Assembly: GCF_004354015.1 (NCBI RefSeq)
Contig: NZ_SMRU01000032.1
Span: forward strand, 1-61,495
DNA from: Arthrobacter terricola
GTDB taxonomy: Bacteria; Actinomycetota; Actinomycetes; Actinomycetales; Micrococcaceae
Length of the DNA stretch: 61,495 nucleotides
Direction of reading: 5' to 3'
The notes below the pieces were generated by a model. It made no database searches and was not told the DNA's origin. It saw only the letters and a list, made by a program, of their open reading frames with translations. The translations under genes and the position numbers were made by a program. The stretch's first letter is position 1; every line of letters begins with the position of its first letter. Below, in pieces: positions 25,041-33,112 of this stretch.

Positions 25041-25230
25041 TGTTCCGAAGGCCGGGGCCATCTGTGGTTTCACCCACGGTGCTGCCGTGCCTGCTGCCGG
25101 GCTTCGGTGACATGCCCGGGATGTGCTGCATGCTCCGAGCCGGGTCCGCTCCGGCAGGTTCGCTGTTTCGGCGCATGTCCGCACGTATCCTGGCGGGCAG
25201 GCGCCACCTCAGGAACTTGAGTAATGCCAT
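24973..25230 (-). CDS. Possible 85-aa small protein
   Basis: ATG at 25230 is preceded by CAGGAGTCGAAC, an excellent ribosome site. The peptide begins MALLKFLRWRLPARIRADMR and then becomes low-complexity (Gly, Pro, Ser), so the true gene may shift into the overlapping 51-aa frame. A frameshift fusing the two is possible. No family recognised. Confidence 0.4.
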   Translation of the reverse strand: MALLKFLRWRLPARIRADMRRNSEPAGADPARSMQHIPGMSPKPGSRHGSTVGETTDGPGLRNNGQQLQSKACGNFNPIILYPMP

Positions 25231-25632
25231 GTTCGACTCCTGTCTGGTGGCTGGGAAGAACAGGTCCACGCCGCGCGGCAGGCCGTTACATTTCGCTACC
25301 CGCTTCCTGGAATTCCTTGGCCAACCCGCTCCGGACCACGGACCGCGCCGGTACCGGCGAAGGGTAAGGACTCGTTCCGGCGGCCTGGCCCTGAAAAGTT
25401 CGCGGGTTCGGGTCGCGCCGCTCGCCGGACCCTGGTGCGGCAAGAAGGGGGCGAACCGCGACTGGGGCCGATGCTCCCATTCGCCCCCAGCCCGGCGCTG
25501 GGCGTGACAGCCTGACCTGGAGGGCGGCCTGACAGTTGCAACGCGCCTGCCTGCGCGGCGCTGCCTTGTGCATGCGGTCAGGCCGCCCTTCACGGGGTTT
25601 CGATGAAACTCACATCATGCGTGGCATCATGC
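25231..25632. other. Intergenic stretch after the permease gene
   Basis: About 400 GC-rich bases. Apart from the inverted repeat listed separately it holds nothing I recognise. Long open frames on both strands are composition artefacts. Confidence 0.4.
25521..25589 (-). terminator. Long inverted repeat downstream of the amine operon
   Basis: AGGGCGGCCTGAC / GTCAGGCCGCCCT, 13-bp perfect stem enclosing 43 bases that are themselves rich in self-pairing. It lies about 45 bases beyond the permease stop and probably ends that transcript. Confidence 0.5.
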
Positions 25633-27144
25633 TCATTGTGGTCGACGCCGGGTCGCACGCTCCGCTTGGACCTGGCGCATTTCCTCTTGGAGAGCGATCG
25701 CGTCTTCGCCTTCCGGCAAGGCAGGGGCGGGGAGGCGCCACAGCATCGGTTTCTTGTCCTGGACGACGCGTCGGTAGATGTAGAGCACGACGGACAGCAA
25801 CAAAATGCCGACGGCGACCAGGGTGTCGCGGAAGTCGCCGTAGCCTAGGAGCTCGGGGTTGGCGACGCCGACGGCGGTAATGAAGACGTTGAATGCCACC
25901 AGGACGACGACTACCGGAATCCAGCCGCGACCGCGACGGATTGGACGCGGCCAGCCCGGGCGGTCCTTGCGCAGCAGGAGGAAGGCGGACAGGCCGAGGA
26001 TGATCGACAGCAAGTACCCGAGATTACTCGCGAGCAGGATGCTTACCGGTGCTCCGACGAGAACCATGACTGTGGCGTTCAGGAGTACGTCGAGCGTGAG
26101 CGAGCGTCCGGGCACGCCCCAGCGGTTCACCCAGTGGAGTTGCTTGATGGTCATCCCTTCTTCGGCCAGGCCGTAAAGTGCCCTGCCGCCGTCGGCCGTC
26201 GTGGAGATGATGGCGATCAGCAAGGATGCGCCGATCACGATCGTGCCGATCCAGCTTGCACCGCCGAAGACTCTGCCGAACGCCACCGATACGTACGTAA
26301 CCGGGTTGTCGCGCACCGTGCCCTCGCCGAGGGTGCCGGCGAGCACGGTTGGGACCACGCAGAACAGCACGATCATGAACATCGAGATGCGAGTCATGGC
26401 CTTGGATGTATCGCTTGAGGTGTTCTTGTACTCGGGGGCGAAGGACGCGACGATTTCGCTGGCGTAAACCGCCCATGCGGTCACGTACAAGACCACTACG
26501 ACTGTGCGCCAGTCCCCGTTGACGTACCAGGTCATGTTCTTGGCGGAAAAGTCCAACGGTTGGCTAACAAGGCACCCGACCGTCACCACACCCAGGCCGA
26601 TGATGACGAAGAGTCCCAGGAACTTGTTCACAGCTGAGCCGAATTTCAGGCCAAAATAGTTGAACGCCCAAGCGAACAGCATGGCGCCCAGGGCAATGAT
26701 GTGCTCAAGGCCGAGGTGGTTTCCGAAGATGGTGAAGCTCAGGTCGTTGCCTGGAAACCAGGTGTCTTTGACGAGTTGCCCGAGGACAACTGATGCCATC
26801 GAGATTGACAGCGACCAGCCGATCCAATAACCGAAGGCGGCCATGGCGCCGAGCGGTGCGAAGTACCTTTTCCAGCCCTCGATGGCATAGCGTGCTACGC
26901 CGCCTGAGTCTCGAGGGAACATTGCCGCCATCTCGGCGAACACGAAACATTGGAGCAGGCTGATGACTGCTCCCACGCACCACACGGTGATGGCAGTCCA
27001 TGCCCCGACGACACCCATGAGGTATCCGAAGGTTACGAACAGGCCGGTGGGCAAGGTCATTGCAAGCGCCATCCCGTCTCGCCAAGTAAGAGTCTTGGCG
27101 AGACGACGGCTCTCGGTACCGACGACGGTGTCGATCTCGATCAT
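25633..27144 (-). CDS. APC-superfamily amino acid/amine permease
   Basis: A 503-aa inner-membrane transporter with about 12 hydrophobic segments. The N-terminal LTWRDGMALAMTLPTGLFVTFG is the unwound first helix region of APC transporters. It is last in the leftward run aldehyde dehydrogenase, cupin, amine oxidase, permease (41-base gap to the oxidase). It likely imports the amine substrate of the oxidase. Individual substrate is not predictable. Confidence 0.85.
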   Translation of the reverse strand: MIEIDTVVGTESRRLAKTLTWRDGMALAMTLPTGLFVTFGYLMGVVGAWTAITVWCVGAVISLLQCFVFAEMAAMFPRDSGGVARYAIEGWKRYFAPLGAMAAFGYWIGWSLSISMASVVLGQLVKDTWFPGNDLSFTIFGNHLGLEHIIALGAMLFAWAFNYFGLKFGSAVNKFLGLFVIIGLGVVTVGCLVSQPLDFSAKNMTWYVNGDWRTVVVVLYVTAWAVYASEIVASFAPEYKNTSSDTSKAMTRISMFMIVLFCVVPTVLAGTLGEGTVRDNPVTYVSVAFGRVFGGASWIGTIVIGASLLIAIISTTADGGRALYGLAEEGMTIKQLHWVNRWGVPGRSLTLDVLLNATVMVLVGAPVSILLASNLGYLLSIILGLSAFLLLRKDRPGWPRPIRRGRGWIPVVVVLVAFNVFITAVGVANPELLGYGDFRDTLVAVGILLLSVVLYIYRRVVQDKKPMLWRLPAPALPEGEDAIALQEEMRQVQAERATRRRPQ

Positions 27145-27184
27145 TTTGTAGTCTTTCTCTGTGCTGTTTCCGAGGCGGAGTTGC

Positions 27185-28513
27185 CTAGATCTGCTGTCCT
27201 AAAAGCTGGCCGCGGATTTCGCGGCCGGCGCGGATGCCGGACTCGATGGCGCCGTCGATGAAGCCGTTCCAGCCGTTGGCGATGTCCGATCCCGCGAAGA
27301 AGACCCGGCCTTCGGCCTTTTGGAGTTCTGACAGGTGCTCGATCGTCTGGCCGGGGCGGAACATGGACCAGGTGCCTTGGGAGAATTCATCGTTGGCCCA
27401 GTTGTGTCCGACGGTCTCGACGATTTCGAGATCCCCGAAGATTTTGCCCAGCTCCTCGCGCACCATTTCGACGTTGTCGGCGTCGGTATTGGCCCCGTCG
27501 GGACCGAACGCTATCAGGATCTGGCCGTCGTCGAAGATCTTGTCCGTGACCACGTAGTTGATTAGATGGTTGTCAGGGGCTACGGCGAAAAACGGCTTGG
27601 GCAGGTCCCCGCGGACGCGCACCCATACCTTTGATCCTCGGCCGGCCTGGCGTTCCGCGGCGACCGTTTGTTTGCCGGACGAGAGCTCGGGGGTGAATTT
27701 GATGGAACCAAGGGTGTTGATTGGAACTGCAACGACGACCCCGGCAGCGGTCAGGACTTCTCCGTCCCGGGTGGTGACGTTGACGCCATTTTCGTTTTGT
27801 TCGACTGAAGCAACGGGGGTGCTGAGCCGGATGTCCGCCAGCGAGTCGTTGGCGATTGCGTCAATCAAGGAGCGTGTGCCGTTTTTGAACTTGTAACGGC
27901 CTACCGCGTCGAACATGGTCTGGATGTTGAAATCGCTCAGTGCGTACCAGCGCATGGCGGCCACGACGCCGACGTCCTTGCAAGGGGCTGACCCCATGGC
28001 ACCCCAGAGACCGTTGGCGAGGTCTTTGTCTTCCTGGGAGATGTCCAGCGAGTCGATGCGGTCCTGGATGGACAGCTTGTCCACCTCTGCGAGGGCTTCA
28101 GGATGCAGGAACGGCCTGAATGGCTGGTCGAACACCTCGCGGGCGCCTTCGACCACTTTCTCCATGACGGAGTTAATGGTGTCGCCCACCTCGTCGAACT
28201 TCCGGATGCTCTGTTTGCCGCCGCTCACCGTGGCGGCCAGTTCCGGAGCCGAAACGCCAACGGTTTCGACCAGTTCGAGGCCGTACCGGGTGATTTCGGA
28301 GTACACGTGCGGCTGGAACCAGTGCACCCATGTTCCGCCCAGCTCCAGCGAGTAACCGGGAAGTGCGTCATCCTTGTACCACGTGCGTCCCCCGAGGCGG
28401 TCGCGGCCCTCAAGTAGCGCGACTTTGTAGCCCTGGCGCCCGAGTTCGCGGGAGGCGGTGACACCGGCAAATCCGCCGCCGATGACAATAACGTCGTAAG
28501 ACTTGTTGCTCAT
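27185..28513 (-). CDS. Flavin monoamine oxidase family protein
   Basis: A 442-aa FAD enzyme. DVIVIGGGFAGVTASREL (residues 8-25) is the dinucleotide-binding motif, LEGRDRLGGRTW (35-46) the GRxGGR motif, and GRVFFAGSDIANGWNGFIDG the C-terminal FAD-binding motif. The Cys that binds FAD covalently in mammalian MAO is absent (SQGTWS there), so FAD is probably non-covalent, as in many bacterial polyamine or tyramine oxidases. It converts an amine to an imine/aldehyde with H2O2 release; the aldehyde dehydrogenase in the operon would then act. Confidence 0.9.
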   Translation of the reverse strand: MSNKSYDVIVIGGGFAGVTASRELGRQGYKVALLEGRDRLGGRTWYKDDALPGYSLELGGTWVHWFQPHVYSEITRYGLELVETVGVSAPELAATVSGGKQSIRKFDEVGDTINSVMEKVVEGAREVFDQPFRPFLHPEALAEVDKLSIQDRIDSLDISQEDKDLANGLWGAMGSAPCKDVGVVAAMRWYALSDFNIQTMFDAVGRYKFKNGTRSLIDAIANDSLADIRLSTPVASVEQNENGVNVTTRDGEVLTAAGVVVAVPINTLGSIKFTPELSSGKQTVAAERQAGRGSKVWVRVRGDLPKPFFAVAPDNHLINYVVTDKIFDDGQILIAFGPDGANTDADNVEMVREELGKIFGDLEIVETVGHNWANDEFSQGTWSMFRPGQTIEHLSELQKAEGRVFFAGSDIANGWNGFIDGAIESGIRAGREIRGQLLGQQI

Positions 28514-28530
28514 TTTCTTTCTTCTACCCT

Positions 28531-28878
28531 TTATCCGCTGATTACAAAGAACTTCTTGATGGGCTCATGAACGTGGACAACGGTCTTCGTTCCCTTCGGG
28601 AACGAAGCCATGTCGCCGGCGCCCAAGGAGACCGATTCGCCACCTATGACCTCGACGGTCATGCGGCCCTCCAACATGTAGACAGATTCGTCACCGAGGA
28701 GCTCATCTTCGACCCCGCACGGTTCGCATGTAAAAACACCGACATACAGTTGGCCTTCGCCCTGAGTGGACGTGCGGAGCCACTGGACCTTGGCGGCCGG
28801 TGTTCCGTAGAGAACGTTCTCCAAGGGGTAGTCCTCGGGAAGACTGAGGTCTTCTGTTGCGACTGAAAGCTCAATCAT
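28531..28878 (-). CDS. Cupin-domain protein
   Basis: A 115-aa single-domain cupin (DUF861-like). The two short motifs are recognisable: VEDELLGDESVYMLEGRMTV and PKGTKTVVHVHEP. It sits 17 bases before the amine oxidase gene. Such small cupins may bind or isomerise a pathway intermediate, or have a sensing role. No specific activity can be assigned. Confidence 0.8.
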   Translation of the reverse strand: MIELSVATEDLSLPEDYPLENVLYGTPAAKVQWLRTSTQGEGQLYVGVFTCEPCGVEDELLGDESVYMLEGRMTVEVIGGESVSLGAGDMASFPKGTKTVVHVHEPIKKFFVISG

Positions 28879-28966
28879 TTGTATTTCTTACCTTCCTCTT
28901 CATTCTGATTCGCCAGGCTTCCGGTCACCAGACCGGCCGGCGAAATTGCGCGGTTCGGTGGCTGGT

Positions 28967-30430
28967 TCAGGTACCCGGGTTCGCACGTTTGGCGATATGG
29001 ATTATGGAGCTGTCTGTGAACTCCAGAAGTCCTTCGATACCGAATTCAACGCCCAGGCCTGACTGCTTGCGTCCGCCGAACGGGACGTCCGGCGCGACTG
29101 CCGAGTGGGTGTTCACCCACACCGTTCCGCTTTCAAGTTGCCGGGCGACGGTCGTCGCACGCTCCACATCGCTGCCCCAGACGGAGTTGCCCAGGCCGTA
29201 GTCGGTCCGGTTGGCCCGTTCAATGACCTCGTCAATGTCCTCGTACTTCAGGACACTGCGGATGGGGGCAAAGGTCTCTTCAGAGACCAGCGGACTGGAC
29301 TCGTCGATGTCGCGGACTACGGTCAGTTCGACAAAGTACCCGGGCCCATCGATCACGTTTCCGCCGGCAATGATTTTCCCGTCGCGGGCAGCGGTGTCCA
29401 GTGCGGCCTTGGCGGCCTGCAGCTGGCGGGCGTTCTGCAGAGGCCCGAATTCGTTGTCCCTGTTCATGCCGGGGCCGATCTTGGCCTTCGCAGCATGCCG
29501 GGCGAGCTCGCTGCAGAACTCCTCGTACTGCGAAGCGTGTACGTAGATCCGTTTGATGTTGATGCATACCTGGCCCGTGTTCCAGAAGGCCTTCTCGAAG
29601 ATTCCCTTCGCGACGGCGGGGATGTCTGCGTCGGCGAGCACCACCGCAGCATCGTTGCCGCCAAGTTCAAGGACCACGCGCTTGACGGTGTCACCACTGG
29701 CCAAGACCTTTTTGCCCACGGTGGTTGATCCGGTGAAGGAGACCTTTGCGATCGAGGGGTGGGCGCTCAGGTACGGTCCGATTTCGCCGCCGTCGCCCAC
29801 CACGTTCACGACGCCTGCCGGTACGAGATCATGGACGATTTCAGCGACAATCATCGCGTTGAGGGGAGTGGTTGGTGCGGGCTTGAGAACGATGGTGTTG
29901 CCCGCGAGCAGCGCCGGGGCCAGCTTGTAGATGGTCTGAAAGAACGGGAAATTCCACGGAATGATCCCGAGGACCACGCCCAGCGGCTTGCGGTGGACCT
30001 CGATGCGCGATTCCTCATCCTCGCGCAGGACTTCGGGGTCGAGGCGCAGGCTGTTGAAGTACCGAAGCCACGTCACTGCAGCGTCGACGTCTCCTTCCGC
30101 TTCAGCAATCGGCTTGCCGTTCTCAAGGGTGATGATCTCGGCGATCTCCTGGCGGCGTTCTTCAATCCGCACGGCGATCTGCTCAAGGATGTGCGTGCGG
30201 TCACTGTAAGCGGTTTTTTGCCACCCAATGTATGCCCGTGCCGCCGCGAGGCAGGCTTCATTTGCCTGCTGCTCGTCCGCGACAGGCGCGACGGCAAACG
30301 CCTCACCAGTCGCCGGATCGATGACGGACTGGCTGGATGCGCCCTCGAGCAGCTGCCCGTCAATCAGTTGCTTGAAGGTCCTTGTGGACAGGTCGATCGT
30401 GGTCAGTGCGGGATCCGTCTGGAGCGTCAT
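28967..30430 (-). CDS. NAD(P)+-dependent aldehyde dehydrogenase
   Basis: A 487-aa ALDH-superfamily enzyme. GIIPWNFPFF is the cofactor pocket, VVLELGGNDAAVVL holds the general-base Glu, and the nucleophile is the Cys in NTGQVCINI. The start at 30430 is preceded by GGAGAGGGAG. It is first in the operon and would oxidise the aldehyde made by the amine oxidase to a carboxylic acid. A longer open frame to 30580 lacks support. Subfamily resembles succinate-semialdehyde and 4-aminobutyraldehyde dehydrogenases, which is compatible with amine breakdown. Confidence 0.9.
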   Translation of the reverse strand: MTLQTDPALTTIDLSTRTFKQLIDGQLLEGASSQSVIDPATGEAFAVAPVADEQQANEACLAAARAYIGWQKTAYSDRTHILEQIAVRIEERRQEIAEIITLENGKPIAEAEGDVDAAVTWLRYFNSLRLDPEVLREDEESRIEVHRKPLGVVLGIIPWNFPFFQTIYKLAPALLAGNTIVLKPAPTTPLNAMIVAEIVHDLVPAGVVNVVGDGGEIGPYLSAHPSIAKVSFTGSTTVGKKVLASGDTVKRVVLELGGNDAAVVLADADIPAVAKGIFEKAFWNTGQVCINIKRIYVHASQYEEFCSELARHAAKAKIGPGMNRDNEFGPLQNARQLQAAKAALDTAARDGKIIAGGNVIDGPGYFVELTVVRDIDESSPLVSEETFAPIRSVLKYEDIDEVIERANRTDYGLGNSVWGSDVERATTVARQLESGTVWVNTHSAVAPDVPFGGRKQSGLGVEFGIEGLLEFTDSSIIHIAKRANPGT

Positions 30431-30776
30431 CTGGGCTCCCTCTCCATTGAGTTCTGATTTTGCTTGGTGGCCGATCCCCCGATCGGCGATAGCGTTATCG
30501 TCCAACAAGACCGGGACCCGTAACTGTTCAGGAACCGGACATCTTGGCGTTGATCGCTGGAAACCTGGATGCAGGGACAACCCGGAAAGGCCCAGGAAGT
30601 CCTTGGAATTTCCCGGCCTGCTGTGGCGTAACCCACCTACCGTCGACTTGGAAATTCGGCCGCCCGGAGGACTTGGTCTCTGGTAGCGGCGGCGACGGAC
30701 TGGTCGACGGCAGCCTGGGGGAGTGGTGGACTGGTGGGCGGACTTTGCGGCGAAAAGCTCTGGTACGGTCTACCGG
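30431..30776. other. Divergent intergenic region
   Basis: About 346 bases between the aldehyde dehydrogenase (leftward) and the YciI gene (rightward). It must carry both promoters. No clear operator palindrome was found. Confidence 0.4.
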
Positions 30777-31076
30777 ATGACCAGCCTATTTGTGATTGAC
30801 CTGATTTACACCGCGGATCCCGTGGAGGTAGAGCGGCACCTGAATGACCATCGGGCCTTCCTCGAACGGCAGTACGGGGCCGGGATGTTCTTGGCGTCTG
30901 GCCGGAAAGAGCCATGGACCGGTGGCGTCATTCTGGCAGCTGGAAACCGCTCGGAGATTCTGGCGGTTCTGGAGGATGACCCGTTCAAGGAGCACGGGCT
31001 GGCTGAATACTCGGTGACTGAATTCCTGCCAACGAAGACTTCATCCGAACTTGGGCGTTACCGGCACTCAGCGTGA
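30777..31076 (+). CDS. YciI-family protein
   Basis: A 99-aa ferredoxin-like dimeric α+β protein. The family's His-Asp pair is visible in NDHRAFLERQYGAG (His22, with an Asp nearby), and SGRKEPWTGGVILA and DDPFKEHGLAEYSVTEF match the family. The start is the ATG at 30777. YciI proteins are related to muconolactone isomerase and dechlorinases, but most have no known role. Divergent from the amine operon; a stem-loop ends it. Confidence 0.8.
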   Translation: MTSLFVIDLIYTADPVEVERHLNDHRAFLERQYGAGMFLASGRKEPWTGGVILAAGNRSEILAVLEDDPFKEHGLAEYSVTEFLPTKTSSELGRYRHSA

Positions 31077-31109
31077 CTGGTCCATGCATGTACTAGTGCC
31101 CAAGGATCA

Positions 31110-31130
31110 GCCCGGCCCGTTGAGCCGGGC
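31110..31130. terminator. Stem-loop between convergent genes
   Basis: GCCCGGC / GCCGGGC, 7 bp with 7-base loop, between YciI and LysR. Confidence 0.5.
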
Positions 31131-31192
31131 ATCAACCACGTTACCGGCGCGTTCGTCGCCCGAGCCCGGCAAATCGATCGTCCGGTCGTAAG

Positions 31193-32062
31193 TCACATCA
31201 ACGACGCCTTGACGGCCTCAGTGAAATCAGGGATGTTCGGGTGGGGGTCCCCTTTCCGCCATGCCAGAACAACGGGTACGCGCGGTGCATCCGACAGAGC
31301 GCGGAATTCAATCTGCGGGTGACTGTAAAACCGTGCGGTCGACGCGGGAGTAACACCGATACCCCGGCCAAGGGCAATTGCTTCCATCCACTCGTCGATG
31401 TTCCGCACCCGCACGGATTTCGTGGGCCTGTCGGATTCATCCCATAAGGTGACGCTGGTGGTGCCCGCGAGGACATTGACTACCAACGTCTCGTGGGAAA
31501 GCTCCCTCAAGGTGATGGTGTCCTGGCGCGCGAGTCGATGACCGGCAGGAAGCGCTACCATCCTGACTTCCTCAGTCAGTACAAGGGTTTGAAGGGCCGG
31601 GCTGTTAGGAGCTCCGAGAAGGAAAGCCAGATGGCAGCGTCCCTCCAAGAGCCTGGCCATGGGGTCGTCGTATCGACGGATGTCCACTTGAATGCCCGGT
31701 TGCATTCTCTCAAATGTCTTCACTGCCGGCCCTGTTATCTCGGCAAGGACCCCGGCGAAACAAATGCGCAGCACCAGCGGCGGTCCGGTGACCGCTTCAA
31801 CACCTTCTTGCAAGGCGCCGAGTGCGAGCCTCGCGTAAGGGAGGAAGCGCGTCCCGGCCGCGGTCAAGTCCACGGACTGACGATCACGCCGCACAAGAAC
31901 CGTTCCCAGGGTTTGCTCAAGGCTGGCAATGGTACGGCTAAGCGACGGCTGAGTAGTTCGAAGACGCTCCGCCGCCCGCGTGAAGTTCAAGTCTTCGGCG
32001 ACTGCAATCAGAGCCCGGAGATGGCGGAACTCAATGTTGACGAGCCGATTTTCGAGATCCAT
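31193..32062 (-). CDS. LysR-family transcriptional regulator
   Basis: A 289-aa LysR protein. The N-terminal helix-turn-helix (about residues 12-70) includes LNFTRAAERLRTTQPSLSRT. The remainder is the two-lobe effector domain, which commonly senses a pathway carboxylate. Divergent from the DapA-like gene. A 9-9 inverted repeat overlaps its own start codon, consistent with auto-repression and control of the neighbouring operon. Confidence 0.9.
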   Translation of the reverse strand: MDLENRLVNIEFRHLRALIAVAEDLNFTRAAERLRTTQPSLSRTIASLEQTLGTVLVRRDRQSVDLTAAGTRFLPYARLALGALQEGVEAVTGPPLVLRICFAGVLAEITGPAVKTFERMQPGIQVDIRRYDDPMARLLEGRCHLAFLLGAPNSPALQTLVLTEEVRMVALPAGHRLARQDTITLRELSHETLVVNVLAGTTSVTLWDESDRPTKSVRVRNIDEWMEAIALGRGIGVTPASTARFYSHPQIEFRALSDAPRVPVVLAWRKGDPHPNIPDFTEAVKASLM

Positions 32063-32089
32063 CCCTTATACGTACCACGCATAAGGGAT
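32061..32089. promoter_or_regulatory. LysR-type operator
   Basis: Perfect repeat ATCCCTTAT-N11-ATAAGGGAT, i.e. T-N11-A geometry typical of LysR boxes. It begins at the first base of the LysR start codon and lies 85 bases upstream of the DapA-like start. Confidence 0.75.
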
Positions 32090-32173
32090 GTGGAAACGGC
32101 ATTTCACAAGCAATTTGTGCCAACCGTAACGTGAGTCACCTCAGAACCCCATCAGATGCAGAGGAAGACTCCC

Positions 32174-33112
32174 ATGGCACTATCACCCCTTTCGATTTCA
32201 GGCGTCATTCCGGCGCATCTCCAGCCGTTCACGGCCGAAGGCCGCCTCGACGAGGCAAACCTGCGGAAGCATCTCCGGTCGCTCTTGGATGTACCCGGCA
32301 TCTCCGGCATGACAACCAACGCCCATGCTTCGGAGACGGCAACACTGACAGACGATGAACGCTCGCGTCAGCTAGATATCGTGCTTGAGGAAACAAACGG
32401 GAAGGTGCCCGTCATCGCCGGCATCTACGAAGATGGATCAGCGAAAGCCGCGGCAGCTGCGATTCGGGCCCAACGTGCCGGCGCGGATGGCCTGTTGATC
32501 TTCCCGTCGGCGGTACTGGATGGTGGCGGCTATCAGCGGCCTGAAATGGCGCGCAGCCACTTTGCCGAAATCGCGTCGGCCACGGATCTGCCCCTGGTTG
32601 CCTTCATCTACCCCCACTTCTCGGCTTTGCGGTTCACCGTCGATGGCATCATGCAGCTTTGTTCGGAAATCGAAACGATCGCAGCCGTCAAGGAATGGTC
32701 CAACGACATCGTCATTTACGAGCGGACATGGCGGGCGCTGAAATCCCTCGACAGGGACGTGGCCGTCTTGTCCAGTTTCAGCCGGTCCTTGTTCAGCTCA
32801 CTCTGCGTGGGGGCCGACGGGATCCTTTCCGGTCATGGCAGCATCGTGGCCAGTCTTCACGTCAGCCTTTGGGAGGCTGTCAACAAGTTGGACCTTGCCG
32901 AGGCCCGCAGGGTGTGGGACAGGATCTGGCCGCTGGCCGAGGAATGCTACAAGGAACCGCTTCTCGACGGACACAACCGGATGAAGAACATCCTTGCTCT
33001 CACCGGTGGCATCGATGAGGCCCACGTCCGTTCACCGTTGCAGCCGCTCAGCGACGATGAACTGGCCGGTCTGCGCACGGCGATTGCCGAATCCGGGCTA
33101 GTCCATGCCTGA
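32174..33112 (+). CDS. Dihydrodipicolinate synthase (DapA) family lyase/aldolase
   Basis: A 312-aa TIM-barrel protein. Lys173 in AAVKEWSNDI is the likely Schiff-base lysine and Tyr146 (FIYPHFS) the proton relay. The usual GTTGE loop is changed to MTTNAHASE (residues 46-54), so it is not a true DapA. Such proteins include hydroxybenzylidene-pyruvate aldolases, KDG aldolases and related pyruvate-dependent lyases. Start at 32174 has GAGGAAG upstream. It is first of an operon with an Old-Yellow-Enzyme fusion (8-base overlap) and SDR. It probably performs a C-C cleavage or dehydration in an unassigned catabolic route. Confidence 0.85.
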   Translation: MALSPLSISGVIPAHLQPFTAEGRLDEANLRKHLRSLLDVPGISGMTTNAHASETATLTDDERSRQLDIVLEETNGKVPVIAGIYEDGSAKAAAAAIRAQRAGADGLLIFPSAVLDGGGYQRPEMARSHFAEIASATDLPLVAFIYPHFSALRFTVDGIMQLCSEIETIAAVKEWSNDIVIYERTWRALKSLDRDVAVLSSFSRSLFSSLCVGADGILSGHGSIVASLHVSLWEAVNKLDLAEARRVWDRIWPLAEECYKEPLLDGHNRMKNILALTGGIDEAHVRSPLQPLSDDELAGLRTAIAESGLVHA

